The notes: generated by a model from the sequence alone, not told the origin. 64,000 nucleotides of DNA from Diadophis punctatus similis (GCA_023053685.1 JALIGW010000014.1:17889308-17953307); one strand, 5' to 3'. Positions 1 to 11,120 are shown, counted from the stretch's first letter. Numbers and translations are program-made.

Positions 1-249
1 TTTTTGTTGATAGATATGCTTGCAGTTCTGTTTTTCCTTTGCCTGCGAAGGAAAATTGATTGATTTTTTTTTGGCAGAAAGAGACAGTATCAATCAAATA
101 AACAAAACCTATTAGATGTAATAAATTTTAGGTCTTTTATGTATCAACTAACTGATTACCCATTTATCCCAATTTGTATTAGACAGGAAAAGGAATGAAT
201 TATATCTATAGTGTAAAATCAAAGCAATTTTATTTACAGGGTTTTAACA

Positions 250-790
250 GTATAAGGACCTTGTTCAAATCCCAGCTACGGAACCTGTGGACAGCTGGGG
301 GATTTAGAAGCGCCCCCCCTGCCTCTCCCCCCCCCCCCCATTTTACCATTTCCTCAAACTGGGACTGGAACAGAAATCCCTGAACTGGCCCATGCTGAAA
401 TAGGCTGGGTCTCCTCTCTGGCCTCCATACCTGTTTGCCTCGGTTGGGGCCTTGAGTTGGGGCGAAGAACACGGGCCGAAGCTGTGAGGTGGAGGCGGGT
501 GATCTGCTTAGGCCGTGCTCAATCAAAGGCCTCTGTACTGGCCTAATCAGGCTCCCTTCGCTTCGTAGGCCTACTGTGTGAGGGAAGCCTAGTTGGGGCA
601 AAGGATGATCCTGTGAACACAGGCCGAAGCTGCTCCCTGCGAGATCGGGCCACGCAGTGAGGTAGGGGGCGGGCGATCCGCTTAGGCCATGCCACACTCA
701 ATCAAAGGCCTCTGTACTGGCCTAACCAGGCTCCCTTCATAGGCCTACTGTGTGAGGGAGGCCTAGGCCTCTTCAGAAAAGCGCTGAGCT
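250..790. repeat. GC-rich module with an internal tandem duplication
   Basis: Two related blocks lie in tandem, about 477-592 and 623-766. Both carry aatcaaaggcctctgtactg followed by a CTCCCTTC / AGGCCTACTGTGTGAGGGA segment, and the second block has extra sequence at its front. Reading frames through it are proline and glycine rich and match no family I know. It may be part of a larger transposon or a local duplication; the class is unknown. Confidence 0.5.
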
Positions 791-936
791 AGCTCAGTGT
801 ACAGAACACGACCGTTGTTCCGAAAGGCCACCCCTGGGGGTGCTAGGGATGTCTTACCCCCACAGTATTTGTTGCCAGATAGTAAGTCATATGTGTACCA
901 GGTTTGGTTGAAATTGCTCGAGGCGTTCCAGAGTTT

Positions 937-1059
937 AGAATAGAATAGAATAGAATAGAATAGAATAGAATAGAATAGAATAGAATAGAATAGAATAGAA
1001 TTCTTTATTGGCCAAGTGTGATAGGAAACACAAGGAATTTGTCTTTGGTGCATATGCTC
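937..1059 (-). repeat. (TAGAA)n array joined to a LINE-like 3' tail
   Basis: About 12 units of a TAGAA pentamer (937-1000) run straight into ttctttattggccaagtgtg. On the minus strand this reads as a 3' end with an AATAAAG signal followed by a pentameric tail, the layout of a 5'-truncated non-LTR retroposon. The LINE clade cannot be told from so short a piece. Similar TTTATT-plus-short-repeat ends occur near 21,215, 23,280, 30,710 and 39,790. Confidence 0.5.
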
Positions 1060-1293
1060 CAGGGATGGGTTCCAGATTCTGCTGCTGCCGGTTCGCTCAG
1101 GGATGCGCACGCTAAAAAAAAGCTTCTGTGCATGTGCAGAAGCAAAAAACAAGATGGCGCCACCTACGGCACCGCCAAGAGAACCGGTTCGGGGGCATGG
1201 CAGGCCTGGGTCACTGCCTGTTCTAGCGACCCAGGCCTCCTATTTACTACCGGTTCTATAGAACCAGTCCGAACCGGTAGGAACCCACCTCTG
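1060..1293. mobile_element. hAT-like non-autonomous element, CAGRGGTGGGTTC family
   Basis: The left end reads cagggatgggttcc and the right end ggaacccacctctg, an imperfect terminal inverted repeat. The interior carries the GGTTCTATAGAACC palindrome and the CATGTGCAGAAGC module also seen in the copy at 16,384-16,641. No clear 8-bp duplication is visible because the right flank has become an ACAT microsatellite. It has no transposase, so it would have moved in trans. Confidence 0.7.
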
Positions 1294-1385
1294 ATACACA
1301 TACATACATACATACATACATACATACATACATGTGTGTGTGTGTGTGTGTGTGTGTATACCTACTGGTATATATATATATATGT
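1294..1385. repeat. compound microsatellite (ACAT)n(TG)n(TA)n
   Basis: ACAT units are followed by a TG run, a short spacer and a TA run. Simple sequence, not coding; both strands give only low-complexity reading frames. Confidence 0.9.
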
Positions 1386-2081
1386 GATAATAATGCAAAT
1401 GCAAAATGAACAATTAAGGCTCTTCCATACATCCAGTTATCTGTATGTGATTTTGTCTGAGGAAAAATGTTTCTGCCTGCAACAACTGGTTTGCCACAAT
1501 TTTTCATTTCAACAAAGTTTAAATTTTCAGAACTTGTCATTTTTCAGGTCTTACAAAAGATTTCTGACATGCATTTAATCCTGATATGCTTGAAATATTT
1601 TGATTACATTTACATCGTTTTCATATTGTGGCTTCCAAAAGATACTTCTCTTCTTCCTAAGAAGACTAGTGTTTTCAGTGTATGTTTTAACTTGCAGACA
1701 AGTGTGAATTCTCTTTGGAGGATAAAAAAAAGGCACTTTTGATCTTGGTAAACGGATCAACACAGATTGGTTTCCTATGTCATCTGAATTCCCTATTTTT
1801 CCCTTCTGTGATTTTCAGTTTTATAAAACAGATGGTTTATCATCTAAAGTTTTAAATCAGAGCAATTTGCCCTGAATTCTTATACTGGCTTGTATTTCTT
1901 TTATTTGCTGAGTAATTATATGGAAGTGCTAGAATTTAATTTACTGAAAACTATGGTATTGGACTCTTTATTTCTTAGCTTCCAGAATAGTGAAGAGTTA
2001 AGTATGCAATAAAATAATAATGGGTGTTCTTATCAGCATTGTTCCATTATGGTGTATAAGAATGTGGAGAGGAACAATAGA
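1386..2081. other. no recognisable feature (AT-rich)
   Basis: AT-rich sequence with no repeat end, tRNA fold or reading frame that I can assign. Confidence 0.5.
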
Positions 2082-2114
2082 GAGCTGTGGGGGCTCAGTG
2101 GTTAGAATGCAGTA
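2082..2114 (+). mobile_element. Sauria-type SINE head fragment
   Basis: The tRNA-like start (ggggctcagtggttagaatgc, A-box side) is present, but the SINE stops at the TA that begins the next MITE and does not resume after it. The remainder has been lost. Confidence 0.5.
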
Positions 2115-2509
2115 CAGGTAGTCCTTGACTTACAACTGTTCATTTAGTGACCATTCAAAGTTACGACGGCACTGAAAAAATGGCTTATGACCATTTTTCA
2201 CACTTACGACTACTGCAGCACCCCCATGGTCACGTGATCAAAATCCAGCTGCTTGGCAACTGGTTCATATTTATGATGGTTGCAGTATCTGAGGATCACG
2301 TGATCCCCTTTTGCAACCTTCTGATAAGCAAAGTCAATGGGGAAGCTAGATTCACTTAACAACCGTGTGATTAATTTATTAACTGCAGTGATTCACTGAA
2401 AAATGATGGCAAGAAAAGTTGTAAAATGGGGCAAAACCCGCCTAACAAAAGTCTCACTTAACAACATGAATTTTGGTCTCAGTTGTGGTTGTAAGTCGAG
2501 GACTAGCTG
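2115..2509. mobile_element. TA-flanked fold-back MITE (family F), full length
   Basis: Starts caggtagtccttgactta and ends taagtcgaggactagctg, with TA on both sides. The inner sequence reads TTAGTGACCATTCAAAGTTAC at the left and a near-mirror at the right. The TA duplication and CAGG...CCTG ends fit a Tc1/mariner-Tigger type non-autonomous transposon. There is no transposase reading frame. This family recurs throughout the window. Confidence 0.75.
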
Positions 2510-2840
2510 TATCTCAAAGAATGAAAGGAGGCAAATTCCATAAGTAACAGGAAATGAGGTGAGGCTAAGGAAGGCTAATGGTGTGTGCTTTAGCACTCCT
2601 TGTCCTGCTGTTTTCCAGTTGCTGAAGGGACAACATTGTGTCTGTATGCTTGGGGCAGCATCCGAGTTGGAGAAAGGCTTATAGCAGGGGTGCCTGCAAG
2701 GTGTGGGCAATAATCATGGCAACCACAACAGTGTGAACAAAACTCTGTCAGATTTTCTATGCAGCACAACTTCAATCCTTCAATCTGCAACCTTTAATTT
2801 TATGTTGTAAAAAAAGAAATGGAGCTAATAGAAGAGAATA

Positions 2841-3110
2841 TTTGTAGCTCAGGGTTGTTTCCTTGCAGACATTTCATGACCCAACTATGTAACATCATCA
2901 GTGTTAAGAGGGAGTGGGGTTTGCAGAATGAAGGAAGAGGAGGAGGAGGACGACGACTGTGGGGCCCTTGGGGCTCTCTGAGCTTGTCTGTTTTCTTGCA
3001 GACATTTCATGACCCAACTAGGCAACATCATCAGGGCTAGAAGGGAGTAGTGGACTTTGCTTTCTGTTTATATACCAGTGGTTTGCCCCGTCGTTATTGG
3101 TTGCCAGAGA
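2841..3110 (+). repeat. Penelope-like terminal module, two direct copies
   Basis: The segment CTTGCAGACATTTCATGACC / CAACTA.G.AACATCATCAG occurs at about 2863-2901 and again at about 2995-3034. The same sentence occurs as an inverted pair at 16,127-16,285 and singly near 30,380. Mixed direct and inverted partial copies are typical of Penelope-like elements, but I see no RT or GIY-YIG coding here, so the class is inferred. Confidence 0.35.
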
Positions 3111-3837
<727 letters not shown>

Positions 3838-3849
3838 CTACTTGAAAAT

Positions 3850-4140
3850 CTGCAAACTTTTCTGAGCTGAAGTTGGGCTTGGTGTGAGGCTTCTCTGCTT
3901 CTCAGGAGACCTCGCCGAGATGTACTTCTTTGCAAAATGGCTTTTAATAAACTGGAAAATATGCCATATTTGCCGGGGAACCTTACGCCTCCCTGTAATT
4001 ACTCCTGTATTACGGTGGCAGAGAAAAGGCAAAGGGGCAAGGGGACCGGCAATTACCTTGTCCGTATTTTTGCATAAGAGGGCTTTTTATGTCTCTGCGT
4101 GATTTAAATGCACTCTCAAGTAGCCAGTTCTCCCCCTTGG
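3850..4140. other. possible conserved non-coding element
   Basis: Repeat-free sequence of balanced composition with several homeodomain-type cores (TAATTA near 3995, CAATTACC near 4050) and clustered short motifs around CTTTTAATAAACTGG. It has no coding signature. This is a compositional impression only; the sequence shows no direct proof of constraint. Confidence 0.25.
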
Positions 4141-4511
4141 CTGAAAAATAGGGCTCTTGTGAACAGCAACATTCCGTTTTAAATGTTTGTGCAGTTTATG
4201 CACACTTCTGAATTTAGTTTTGATTCGTTAGAAATGTTACTGTGCCAAACAATTTGCTTAAAAAAAGTCTGGAACCATATAACAGCATTAACAAAATAAT
4301 GGAACTTCAGGATTAATCATAATGATAAGTCAGGAAAAGTGTGCAGCATACAGCTTCTGGGTTTCTTTTGAAACCCTTAGTCAGCTGTGGCCATAAGAGA
4401 CGTCTGCATTTTCTTCTGGGTAACAAAATAATGTCTCTTCATATTTAGGTACCTGTAAAAATCTAATCATGACAGTACAGTGTGTCTATGGAGATTCTCA
4501 ATCATCTAGGT

Positions 4512-4646
4512 CAGGGGTAGGCAAAGTTGGCTCTTCTATGACTCATGGACTTCAACTCCCAGACTTTCTGAGCCAATCATGCTAGCTCAGGAATTCTGGG
4601 AGTTGAAGTCCACGAGTCATAGAAGAGCCAACTTTGCCTACCCCTG
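4512..4646. mobile_element. fold-back hAT MITE with exact 8-bp duplication
   Basis: Ends are caggggtaggcaaagttgg and ccaactttgcctacccctg, and the two arms pair over most of the element. It is flanked on both sides by ATCTAGGT (4504-4511 and 4647-4654), the 8-bp duplication expected for hAT transposition. The arms share GGACTTCAACTCCCAG with the CAGGGGTCTCC family. Confidence 0.85.
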
Positions 4647-4700
4647 ATCTAGGTCATGGTTGTCCCAAAGGCAACTGGACTTTCTTTGTTTCTTCTTTGT

Positions 4701-4892
4701 GCTTTACAGCCCTTTCTAAGCAGTTTACAGAGTCAGCCTATCACCCCCAACAATCTGGGTCCTCATTTTACCCACCTCGGAAGGATGGAAGGCTGAGTCA
4801 ACCTTGAGCCTGGTGAGATTTGAACTGCTGAACTAGCAGTCACTGAAGTAGGTTGCAGTGCTGCTTTTAACCACTGCGCCACCTCAGCTCCA
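4701..4892 (-). mobile_element. Sauria-type SINE
   Basis: Read on the minus strand it has a tRNA-like head (GAGCTGAGGTGGCGCAGTGG), the central CAAGGTTGACTCAGCC and GAGGACCCAGATTGTTGGGG blocks, and the start of the Bov-B-like tail. The head lies at the high-coordinate end, with a B-box-like GTTCAAATCTC. The A and B boxes would support RNA polymerase III transcription. Confidence 0.8.
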
Positions 4893-5018
4893 AAGAAGCT
4901 TCATCCAAGAAGCTTCTTTAGAACTGATAAATGATGACTAGATTCAGCAGTCCATCTGCATTTAAAAGACAAAGGCCACTCTTTTGAAGACAGCAAAGCT
5001 CACATTTTGGACAGAGAG

Positions 5019-5225
5019 TGTTATGTTCTGAGGAACTGGGGGAAGTCTTCACCCCAGTCCGATCAGGAACTTGAGCAGGTAAAATCTGATTGGCTCTCTG
5101 CCAGTCCAGCGCTCTATTTAAACCCCTGCCATGGTCCCAGCTTTTGCTGGAGTTGTCACTGTAACCTAATAAAGAGCTGAAGTCACAAGCCTCACCTCCA
5201 GACTCATCATTACTGAGATGTAACA
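5019..5225 (+). mobile_element. solo LTR with 5-bp target duplication
   Basis: The 207-bp unit begins TGTTATG and ends GTAACA, with GAGAG immediately on both sides (5014-5018 and 5226-5230). Inside are a TATTTAAA TATA-like box near 5112 and an AATAAA poly(A) signal near 5169, in the correct order for a plus-strand LTR. No internal retroelement coding sequence is attached, so it is a solo LTR. The short length would suit a Gypsy-type element, but the family is not established. Confidence 0.7.
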
Positions 5226-5230
5226 GAGAG

Positions 5231-6589
5231 GAGTGCTGGTTTGAAAGAGGGGTCAAAGAGGCCATCTATGTCAAAATTGAACGGCCCTCTCTCAACGGAG
5301 CGGGAGGGATATGACATCATCTATCTCCAATCTACAACACAGTCCTTTCAACAGTTCCAAGAAGGCTCCACACCCATTTGCACCACTCAGGTGACTCTGA
5401 GGATACAGATAAACCTCCAGGTGGCCTCAATGACTCTCTAAAAGAATGCAAATGACCAGCTATCTGCAAGGAGTATAAATCCTTCCATTCCCCACCATCC
5501 AGTCAAAGAAAAACCAGACAGTCCAGTTGCCTTTTGAAAAAGCATCTTTGGGACTACTGGAATTAGTGGTATAAAAATATTAAACAAATTTATTGTCCAG
5601 GGCAATATGATTCTGAAACAGGTGGTTATGCAACTCATCTGATTGAATTATTCACCAAATTATTCAGATCAGTCAAATTCAGAGATGAAATACAGTCTAC
5701 GTATCTGCTGCTAAAGTTATCTGCTAAAGAAGAAGGGAGGTTGAATCTTGGGAGACATTGACTTGGCACCTATCAGCACCTGGCTGACCTTGGCAGATTT
5801 TGAGAAAGCTAAACAGGATGGTTAGTATTTGGACCAGAGGTAATTAGGATAGCCCAGAACCTTAGGCTAGGTTGAGAAGCTGAGAAGATACTCCAGAAGG
5901 AAGGAATGAAAGACAAATGTTGTACTCCTGTCAGCATAACCATAACCATAAAGTCAACGGGAATAGAACCCAGCTGAAGGGAAATTTGATTTTCTTTAAC
6001 CCTTGTGGTGCAGAGAAAACTGTTTGTAATGACTTATTGTCACCCTTCCAAACCTATTCGAAGAAGAAGATGGCATTTACTTTAGAAACTTTTTATGATC
6101 TGTCTCTTGCATGTGGTTGGAAATTCTGCTATGTAGTTTTTATGCAATAAGCCTGGTGCATTGGGACAACACTTCTCAGAATTCCTAGCGAGAATGTAGT
6201 CCCAGCACATCTGGAAGAGAGACCGGGTTGGAGATATTTGATGTAAAAGAACATAACTCAGCTTAAAACTTCACACCTCTGTCTGGCACTTCTCGTTGCT
6301 ATTGTTACAAGTCATGTGAGCCATTGCACAAATAAACCTTGTTTCTCCTTGCTCTCCCTTCCTCTGTGCATTTGTGTATTGACAGTTTCACAGTTTTGCT
6401 TGCCACATAGTAAGCTTGTGCTGTATATAGAGATACTGAAAAAAATATGCGTCTTTTGTTTTTATTTATTTTAATTTGGGCAAATGTAGCTCAGGGCCAG
6501 TGTATCAGCTCGATCTCTCTTCTCAATAGCCAGCCACTGAGCAGGACAGGGTGGAAGGAAGAGGGTCCCAAAAGATTTGTTGAATGCTC
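5231..6589. other. no gene; one short Penelope-like echo
   Basis: Nothing is assignable except about 5505-5570, which repeats the CAGTCCAGTTGCCTTTTGAA wording also found in the module at 62,818-62,960. The rest has no transposon ends or coding signature. Confidence 0.4.
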
Positions 6590-6700
6590 TCAACTTTAAA
6601 AGAAGCTAAGGAAGGACATAGAATCCTCTATCCTGGCGATGGAGGGGCCACCTTCTAATCCCACCTTCTGCAGGAATCCAAATTAAACCTTCCCTAATTT
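6590..6700 (-). mobile_element. old CR1-like 3' fragment
   Basis: The wording CATAGAATCC...TCTAATCC...GGAATCCAAATTAAA resembles a diverged CR1 3' end read on the minus strand, similar to the piece near 31,965. Low certainty because of divergence. Confidence 0.3.
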
Positions 6701-6702
6701 AG

Positions 6703-7055
6703 CCTAATGAAGAAAAGGCTTAGAGGTGACATGATAATCATCTTCCAATACTTAAAGGGCTGTCATAGGGAAGAGGGGGTGGATTTATTCTCCAAAGCAC
6801 CAGAGGTCAAGACAAGAAGTGAAAGGGTAAAAGCTCATCAGAGGGAGATTCAACCTGGAGATAAGGAGGAATTTTTTGACAGTGAGAACAATTAATCAAT
6901 GGAACAGCTTGTCTCCTGGAGTTGTGGGTGCTCCATCACTGGAGGTCTTCAAGAAAAGATTGGACTACTATTTGCCTGGGATGATATAAGGACTCCTGCC
7001 TTGGTCAGGAGTTGGACTAGATCCAAGGTCCCTTCCAGCCCTAGGATTCTATGAT
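6703..7055 (+). pseudogene. CR1 LINE 3' end (C-terminal ORF2 and 3' UTR)
   Basis: Translation gives LRGDMIIIFQYLKGCHRE, the C-terminal signature of the CR1 reverse-transcriptase protein, followed out of frame by the equivalents of INQWN.LP and GAPSLE.FK. The 3' UTR carries GGAGTTGGACTAGATCCAAGG and ends in ATTCTATGATTTTATG, matching the short ATTCTRTG-type repeats that close CR1 copies. It is 5'-truncated and has frame breaks, so it cannot code. CR1 elements move by target-primed reverse transcription and are usually truncated this way. Confidence 0.8.
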
Positions 7056-7407
7056 TTTATGAAATGGACAACTATCCATCCTCTGCTTGCATACTCTCAA
7101 GTAAAGGGAAGCCTTTGGACTAGTAGTTCCAGTGATCAAATGCCTTTTTTGATCAGAAAGATTTTTTTCTAACTTTCCTCTAGAACTTGGCTTCAAGTCT
7201 CCCTGTAGTTGAGCAACACATCTGGCAACTTTATTCCAGGGAAGAATCTGGAAGGTGTAGAGTCGAACATGGAGATGAAGTATCCCACTGAAATAACAAC
7301 CCATATAGATAGAAACATCATTAAAACATAGCTTTAAAAAATCATCCAATGATCATCAGCTAAAAGGCAGAGTTTTCAGGGTCTTCCTGAATGCCACAAT
7401 CATAAGT
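7056..7407. other. unassigned, possibly old CR1
   Basis: The stretch around 7140-7230 (GATCAGAAAGATTTTTTTCTAACTTTCC) vaguely resembles a very old CR1 3' end on the minus strand. Too diverged to claim. Confidence 0.25.
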
Positions 7408-7498
7408 CAGGGGTCTCCAGCTTTGGCAACTTTATGACTTGTGGACTTCAACTCCCAGAAGTCCTCAGCCATAATGTTGCTAAGGTTGGAGACCCCTG
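7408..7498. mobile_element. fold-back hAT MITE (family E), partly deleted
   Basis: Left end caggggtctccagctttggc; right end aggttggagacccctg. The right arm is shortened and no 8-bp duplication is visible. Confidence 0.65.
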
Positions 7499-8029
7499 CC
7501 GTTCTTCTTTCAGGGTCCTCAAAGGATGAGCAGAATTAGGTGGTATCCCTGATGCTGTGATAACCTGGTGCTGTGCTGGATAAAGCTTTGTAGAATTGTT
7601 CCCAGACTAGTATGGATTCAGGAGACAGTTTTATACATGCCTCCCTGCACTCTCCTTCATTACCAGTGAAGAGTCGGTGAAGATGGTGGTAACTTATATT
7701 GGGAGTATCATGGTTATAAGTGGGAAATAGTTCAGTCACCTAAATTCTTATAATCCCCCATTCTTTTCTCCTTAATACATCTTGCTGAAAAGACTTAGGG
7801 AGAATCAGGTCTGGAAAAGGAATTACATTTGGGTTTACACAGAGGCATAACAGGTCATCTTCAAGGTTTTGAACCGAGTCCGGAAGCCTACTGGTAAACA
7901 ACCTTAACAACTACAATGTGTTATTCTGCAGGAGTAGAGTTCATTTGCTTACAGGCTTGCTGTAGATTCCAACGTCGTCTTGAAAGACAGCCCCAAAATG
8001 AATACGTTGCACTAGTCCAGCTTGGTTTA
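7499..8029. other. no recognisable feature
   Basis: No repeat boundary or coding signal that I can assign. Confidence 0.45.
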
Positions 8030-8113
8030 CTTCTATAAGCTGCCCAGAGTAACCCTGAGTGAGTTGAGTGTTCAATTTAGATTCTCTTAATAAATAAAAA
8101 TGAATAAATAAAA
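8030..8113 (+). mobile_element. L2-type LINE or SINE 3' tail
   Basis: AAGCTGCCCAGAGTAACC followed by TTAATAAATAAAAATGAATAAATAAA matches the general form of L2-clade 3' tails (a GCCCAGAGT stem, then A/T-rich short repeats). Only the tail is present. Confidence 0.4.
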
Positions 8114-8369
8114 GGTTTCCTGGTCCAGAGCCAAACATAACAGGTGCATCATCTGAATCTGGGCAAAGGCTGCCTGGCCAGACTCTTGCTACTAAGTTAG
8201 GAGCTACGGGTTCAAGAAGACTCCAAGAAGTGTATTAAATTTCACGAATGTTTCTTTAATGCACATCTTGAGGTAAATACAGACTCCTGAAAACTGCAAG
8301 AATCGGTTGATTAAAGAAGAGCCTAGTTGAATGATATGAATTACTTCTTCTCTGCCAGCTTCCCAAGTA

Positions 8370-8762
8370 CAGGTAGCCCTCCAATTACAATCAGAATTGC
8401 TAAGCAAGGTGGTTGTAACCTGATTTTACAACCTGTTGGCCATGATTGTTAAGCAAATCCCTGCAATTGTTAAGTGAATCATGTAGTTGTTAAATGAATC
8501 CAGCTTTCCCCATTGTCTCTGCTTGTTGGAAGCTGTCTGGGAAGGTCACAAGTATTGGAACACTGCTGTCATGTCACCCTTAGATTACATGAGCGCGGCA
8601 TGCTGCAACCATTGTAAATACATGCCGGTTGCCATGCCATATGATTTTGATCATGTGACCAATAGGGATGTGGACATGTTTGTAAGTGATCATAAATCAC
8701 TTTTTTCAGTACCATTGAAATTTCGAACAATTGCTAAATTGTTGTAAGTCAAAAAATCCCTG
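8370..8762. mobile_element. TA-flanked fold-back MITE (family F), diverged
   Basis: Starts caggtagccctcc after TA and ends aatccctg before TA. The inner TTGCTAAGCAA, TGTTAAGTGAATC and TGATCATGTGACC blocks align with the other copies. More diverged than the copies at 14,038 and 17,027. Confidence 0.65.
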
Positions 8763-9197
8763 TAGACCAGGCAGAATTCCCAAGAAGATGAACTAATTCT
8801 ACTTTCTTGTAAAGCTACTTTAACAGAATGTTGCAAGCCTGAAAGTACAAATCACCCACTGTCTCTTTTTACTGACTGATAAGTTAGAGTGGGTCCTTTC
8901 TAAGTTCTTTTTTTTTTTTGGCCTGTTATTCAGCTGTGGGCTACTTAGTCTTTTATCTGATTGTTCCCTGGGCTGCAATTCTTTGTTCTCTCCCCTCCCC
9001 CCCCATATCTTCCAGGGTCGTTCTGGCATTCCATTCCATTTTCCAGTTTCTTCCCCTGGTGTTAAGTTGCAGTTTATGCGTTAAGCTGATCTGTCTGCTC
9101 TTTCTTGATGATTTAGATCCACTCTTTCTTTCATTCTTTTCCTCGGCCTTTCCACAATCTTTCACAACCCACAAGTCACAAAGCTGCTTCTTTAGAC

Positions 9198-9389
9198 CAG
9201 AGGTCTCCAACTTGGCAACTTTAAGACTCGTGGACTTCAATTTCAAGAATTCCCCAGTCAGATTCAGGCCCAGACATGAAATGAAAACAGCAGTGCTCAT
9301 TCTGTCGATGATTGTTATATGGAACCAGTTGGGGAATTCTGGGAATTGAAGTCCACCAGTCTTAACGTTGCCAAGTTTGGAGACCTCTG
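9198..9389. mobile_element. fold-back hAT MITE carrying an L2 fragment
   Basis: Left end cagaggtctccaacttggc; right end gccaagtttggagacctctg. Flanks are CTTTAGAC and CTTTAGAA (7 of 8 match). Between the arms, about 9252-9318 translates as FRPRHEMKTAVLIL, an L2 reverse-transcriptase motif also found inverted at 10,063-10,138. Either an L2 piece was inserted into the MITE or the MITE captured it. Confidence 0.65.
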
Positions 9390-9418
9390 CTTTAGAAGAA
9401 GCAGAATGTCATCTAGAG

Positions 9419-9545
9419 CAGGGGTCTCCAACCTTGGCAATTGTAAGACCTGTGGACTTCAACTCCCAGAATTCCTCAGCCAGCAAAGAATTCTGGGACT
9501 TGAAGTCCACAAGTCTTAAAAGTTTTCCACAGTTGGAAACCTCTG
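9419..9545. mobile_element. fold-back hAT MITE with exact 8-bp duplication
   Basis: Ends caggggtctccaaccttgg and a slightly decayed ccacagttggaaacctctg, flanked by ATCTAGAG on both sides (9411-9418 and 9546-9553). Arms contain the family motif GACTTCAACTCCCAGAATTC and its complement. Confidence 0.85.
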
Positions 9546-9744
9546 ATCTAGAGCACCCACCAGGGCAGATTTATTTACTTATTGTATTTTACCAGGGCAG
9601 ATATTTCTGTTGAAGCACCAAGTTGAAGGTCAAAGCATCTCCGCTTTGCTACAGTTTTGTCTGAATTGTTTTTCCCTGGTCCAGCCCTTCCCAGCTTTCA
9701 GGTTCAGGACTTGCACAGCATTCCCATTCTGACTTGAAGTAAAA

Positions 9745-10140
9745 ACTTAGAGCTGAGTGCTATCTATTGAGAACAGCTCACCTTAAATTGAAGGATGACC
9801 TCAGCCAGCAATTTTATGAATGGGCTAAATAACAGGGGGAAAGGACTGAGCCTTGCAGGACTCTACTCTGAAGCAATCAAAGACTCCATCGGTTCTCCTC
9901 CTAGGACTAACAGTGGGAACTACCCATTCACTTAAGAGCAGATAACATCACAAAGTGGTATTTCTGTTCCCAACCCCTTTGAGTATTCCAGAAGGATGCC
10001 ACAATCATTGGTATTGAATGTTGCTGAGAGGTCTAATAGGACTGGGGGGCCATCTTACTCCTTATAATGACCATCCACAGAATAAGCACTGCTGTTTTCA
10101 TTTCATGTTGGGCCTGAATCTTCTGTAGCTGATTCCTCAA
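9745..10140 (-). pseudogene. L2 LINE reverse-transcriptase fragment
   Basis: On the minus strand, from high to low coordinate, the pieces read IQAQHEMKTAVLIL, then LLDLSATFNT (RT motif A, with N where the catalytic D is expected), then LFSPFIKLLAEVI (the segment after the GVPQGS-type motif). The order and wording fit the L2 clade. Several stops and frame changes interrupt it, so it is a dead fragment. The catalytic YADD block is missing or lost in the decayed low-coordinate end. Confidence 0.65.
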
Positions 10141-10179
10141 AATGTAAACTGCCCCAGAAAGGAAAAGTTGGAGATCATG

Positions 10180-10396
10180 TGGAAATTTCTCCTTAGTTCT
10201 AGGCTGCTTCTCTCCTTGATGAGTTTCCATCCATTGTTTCTTGTCCTGCCTTCAGGTGCTTTGGAAAATAGGTTGACCCCCTCTTCTTCATGGCAGCCCC
10301 TCGAGTATTGGAACACTGCTATCATGTCACCCCTGGTCCTTCTTTTCACTAGACTAGCCATGCCCAGTTCCTGCAACCGTTCTTCAATGGTTCCTC
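10180..10396 (-). pseudogene. CR1 LINE C-terminal fragment
   Basis: The minus-strand translation contains GMASLVKRRTRGDMIAVFQY and then APEGRTRNNGWKL, the standard CR1 ORF2 C-terminus. Neither the upstream RT core nor the 3' UTR is present. Confidence 0.75.
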
Positions 10397-10397
10397 T

Positions 10398-10495
10398 GTG
10401 TAGACTTCAACTACCAGAATTCCCCACTCAGGAGATTCCCCAGGCAGAGTTGAAGTCCACACATCTTCAAGTTGCCTGGGTTGAGCATCACTGCA
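10398..10495. mobile_element. partial fold-back hAT MITE (family E)
   Basis: Contains the paired AGACTTCAACTACCAGAATTCC and AGTTGAAGTCCACACATCTTCAA arms, but neither complete terminus. Confidence 0.5.
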
Positions 10496-11120
10496 ATATA
10501 AGGACTTTTAGAGCTAACGTGGGCTGTGTTTCTGTTTGGCAGATGGATTCCTCTGTCTATCTTCAAGCATGTGTCTTGCCCTCTCAACATTTCCTTCTTT
10601 ACCTATTGCTGCTTTGGTCTTCCTTTCCTAGCTAGCCTGAAGGCTGGTCATGCATGGAGCAGATCAGCCACCTGGTTCTTCCATCCATGTCTAGGTATTC
10701 CTATTCTTGTAGTTTTTCTTGCTGTTTTTTTAAAAATAAACTGTATGCTTATCCTGAAAACCCTTGCAAAATTCCTTAAGCATGCTAAGAAAAGAGTAGT
10801 CATTGCATCCTTTGCTTGCATGCCTCGCTTGTGTCTCACCACCTAAAACAGCACCAAGGTAATTACAGAGGAGGGAAGCTGTGTACTGTTTTCTGAACGT
10901 GTTGTACACATGAGTAAATGAGGCTCTTTGGAAAGTTGGTTCTTATCTGTCTGATTGATTGGCAGTAAACTGTGCAAGTGTCTGCAGATCTAACACTACC
11001 TTCCACCATCCATCAGCTCCTCCACATCTATCTTTCTTGTAATAGACATTGCACTCCATTCTCAACTTCTCTTACCTAACTTGATCTAGCCTGCATAATC
11101 TACCTTTGATAATTATCTAA
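10496..11120. other. no recognisable feature
   Basis: No transposon end or coding signature that I can name. Confidence 0.45.

Larger units (their letters stand above)
4478..4940 (-). mobile_element. Penelope-like terminal module, broken by two insertions
   Basis: Pieces at 4478-4511, 4655-4700 and 4893-4925 together match the uninterrupted copy at 62,818-62,960: the TATGGAGATTCTC start, CATGGTTGTCCCAAAGG, and CCAAGAAGCTTCTT. A hAT MITE (4512-4646) and a minus-strand SINE (about 4701-4892) sit between them. The insertion order is therefore module first, then MITE and SINE. The family assignment is inferred. Confidence 0.45.
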
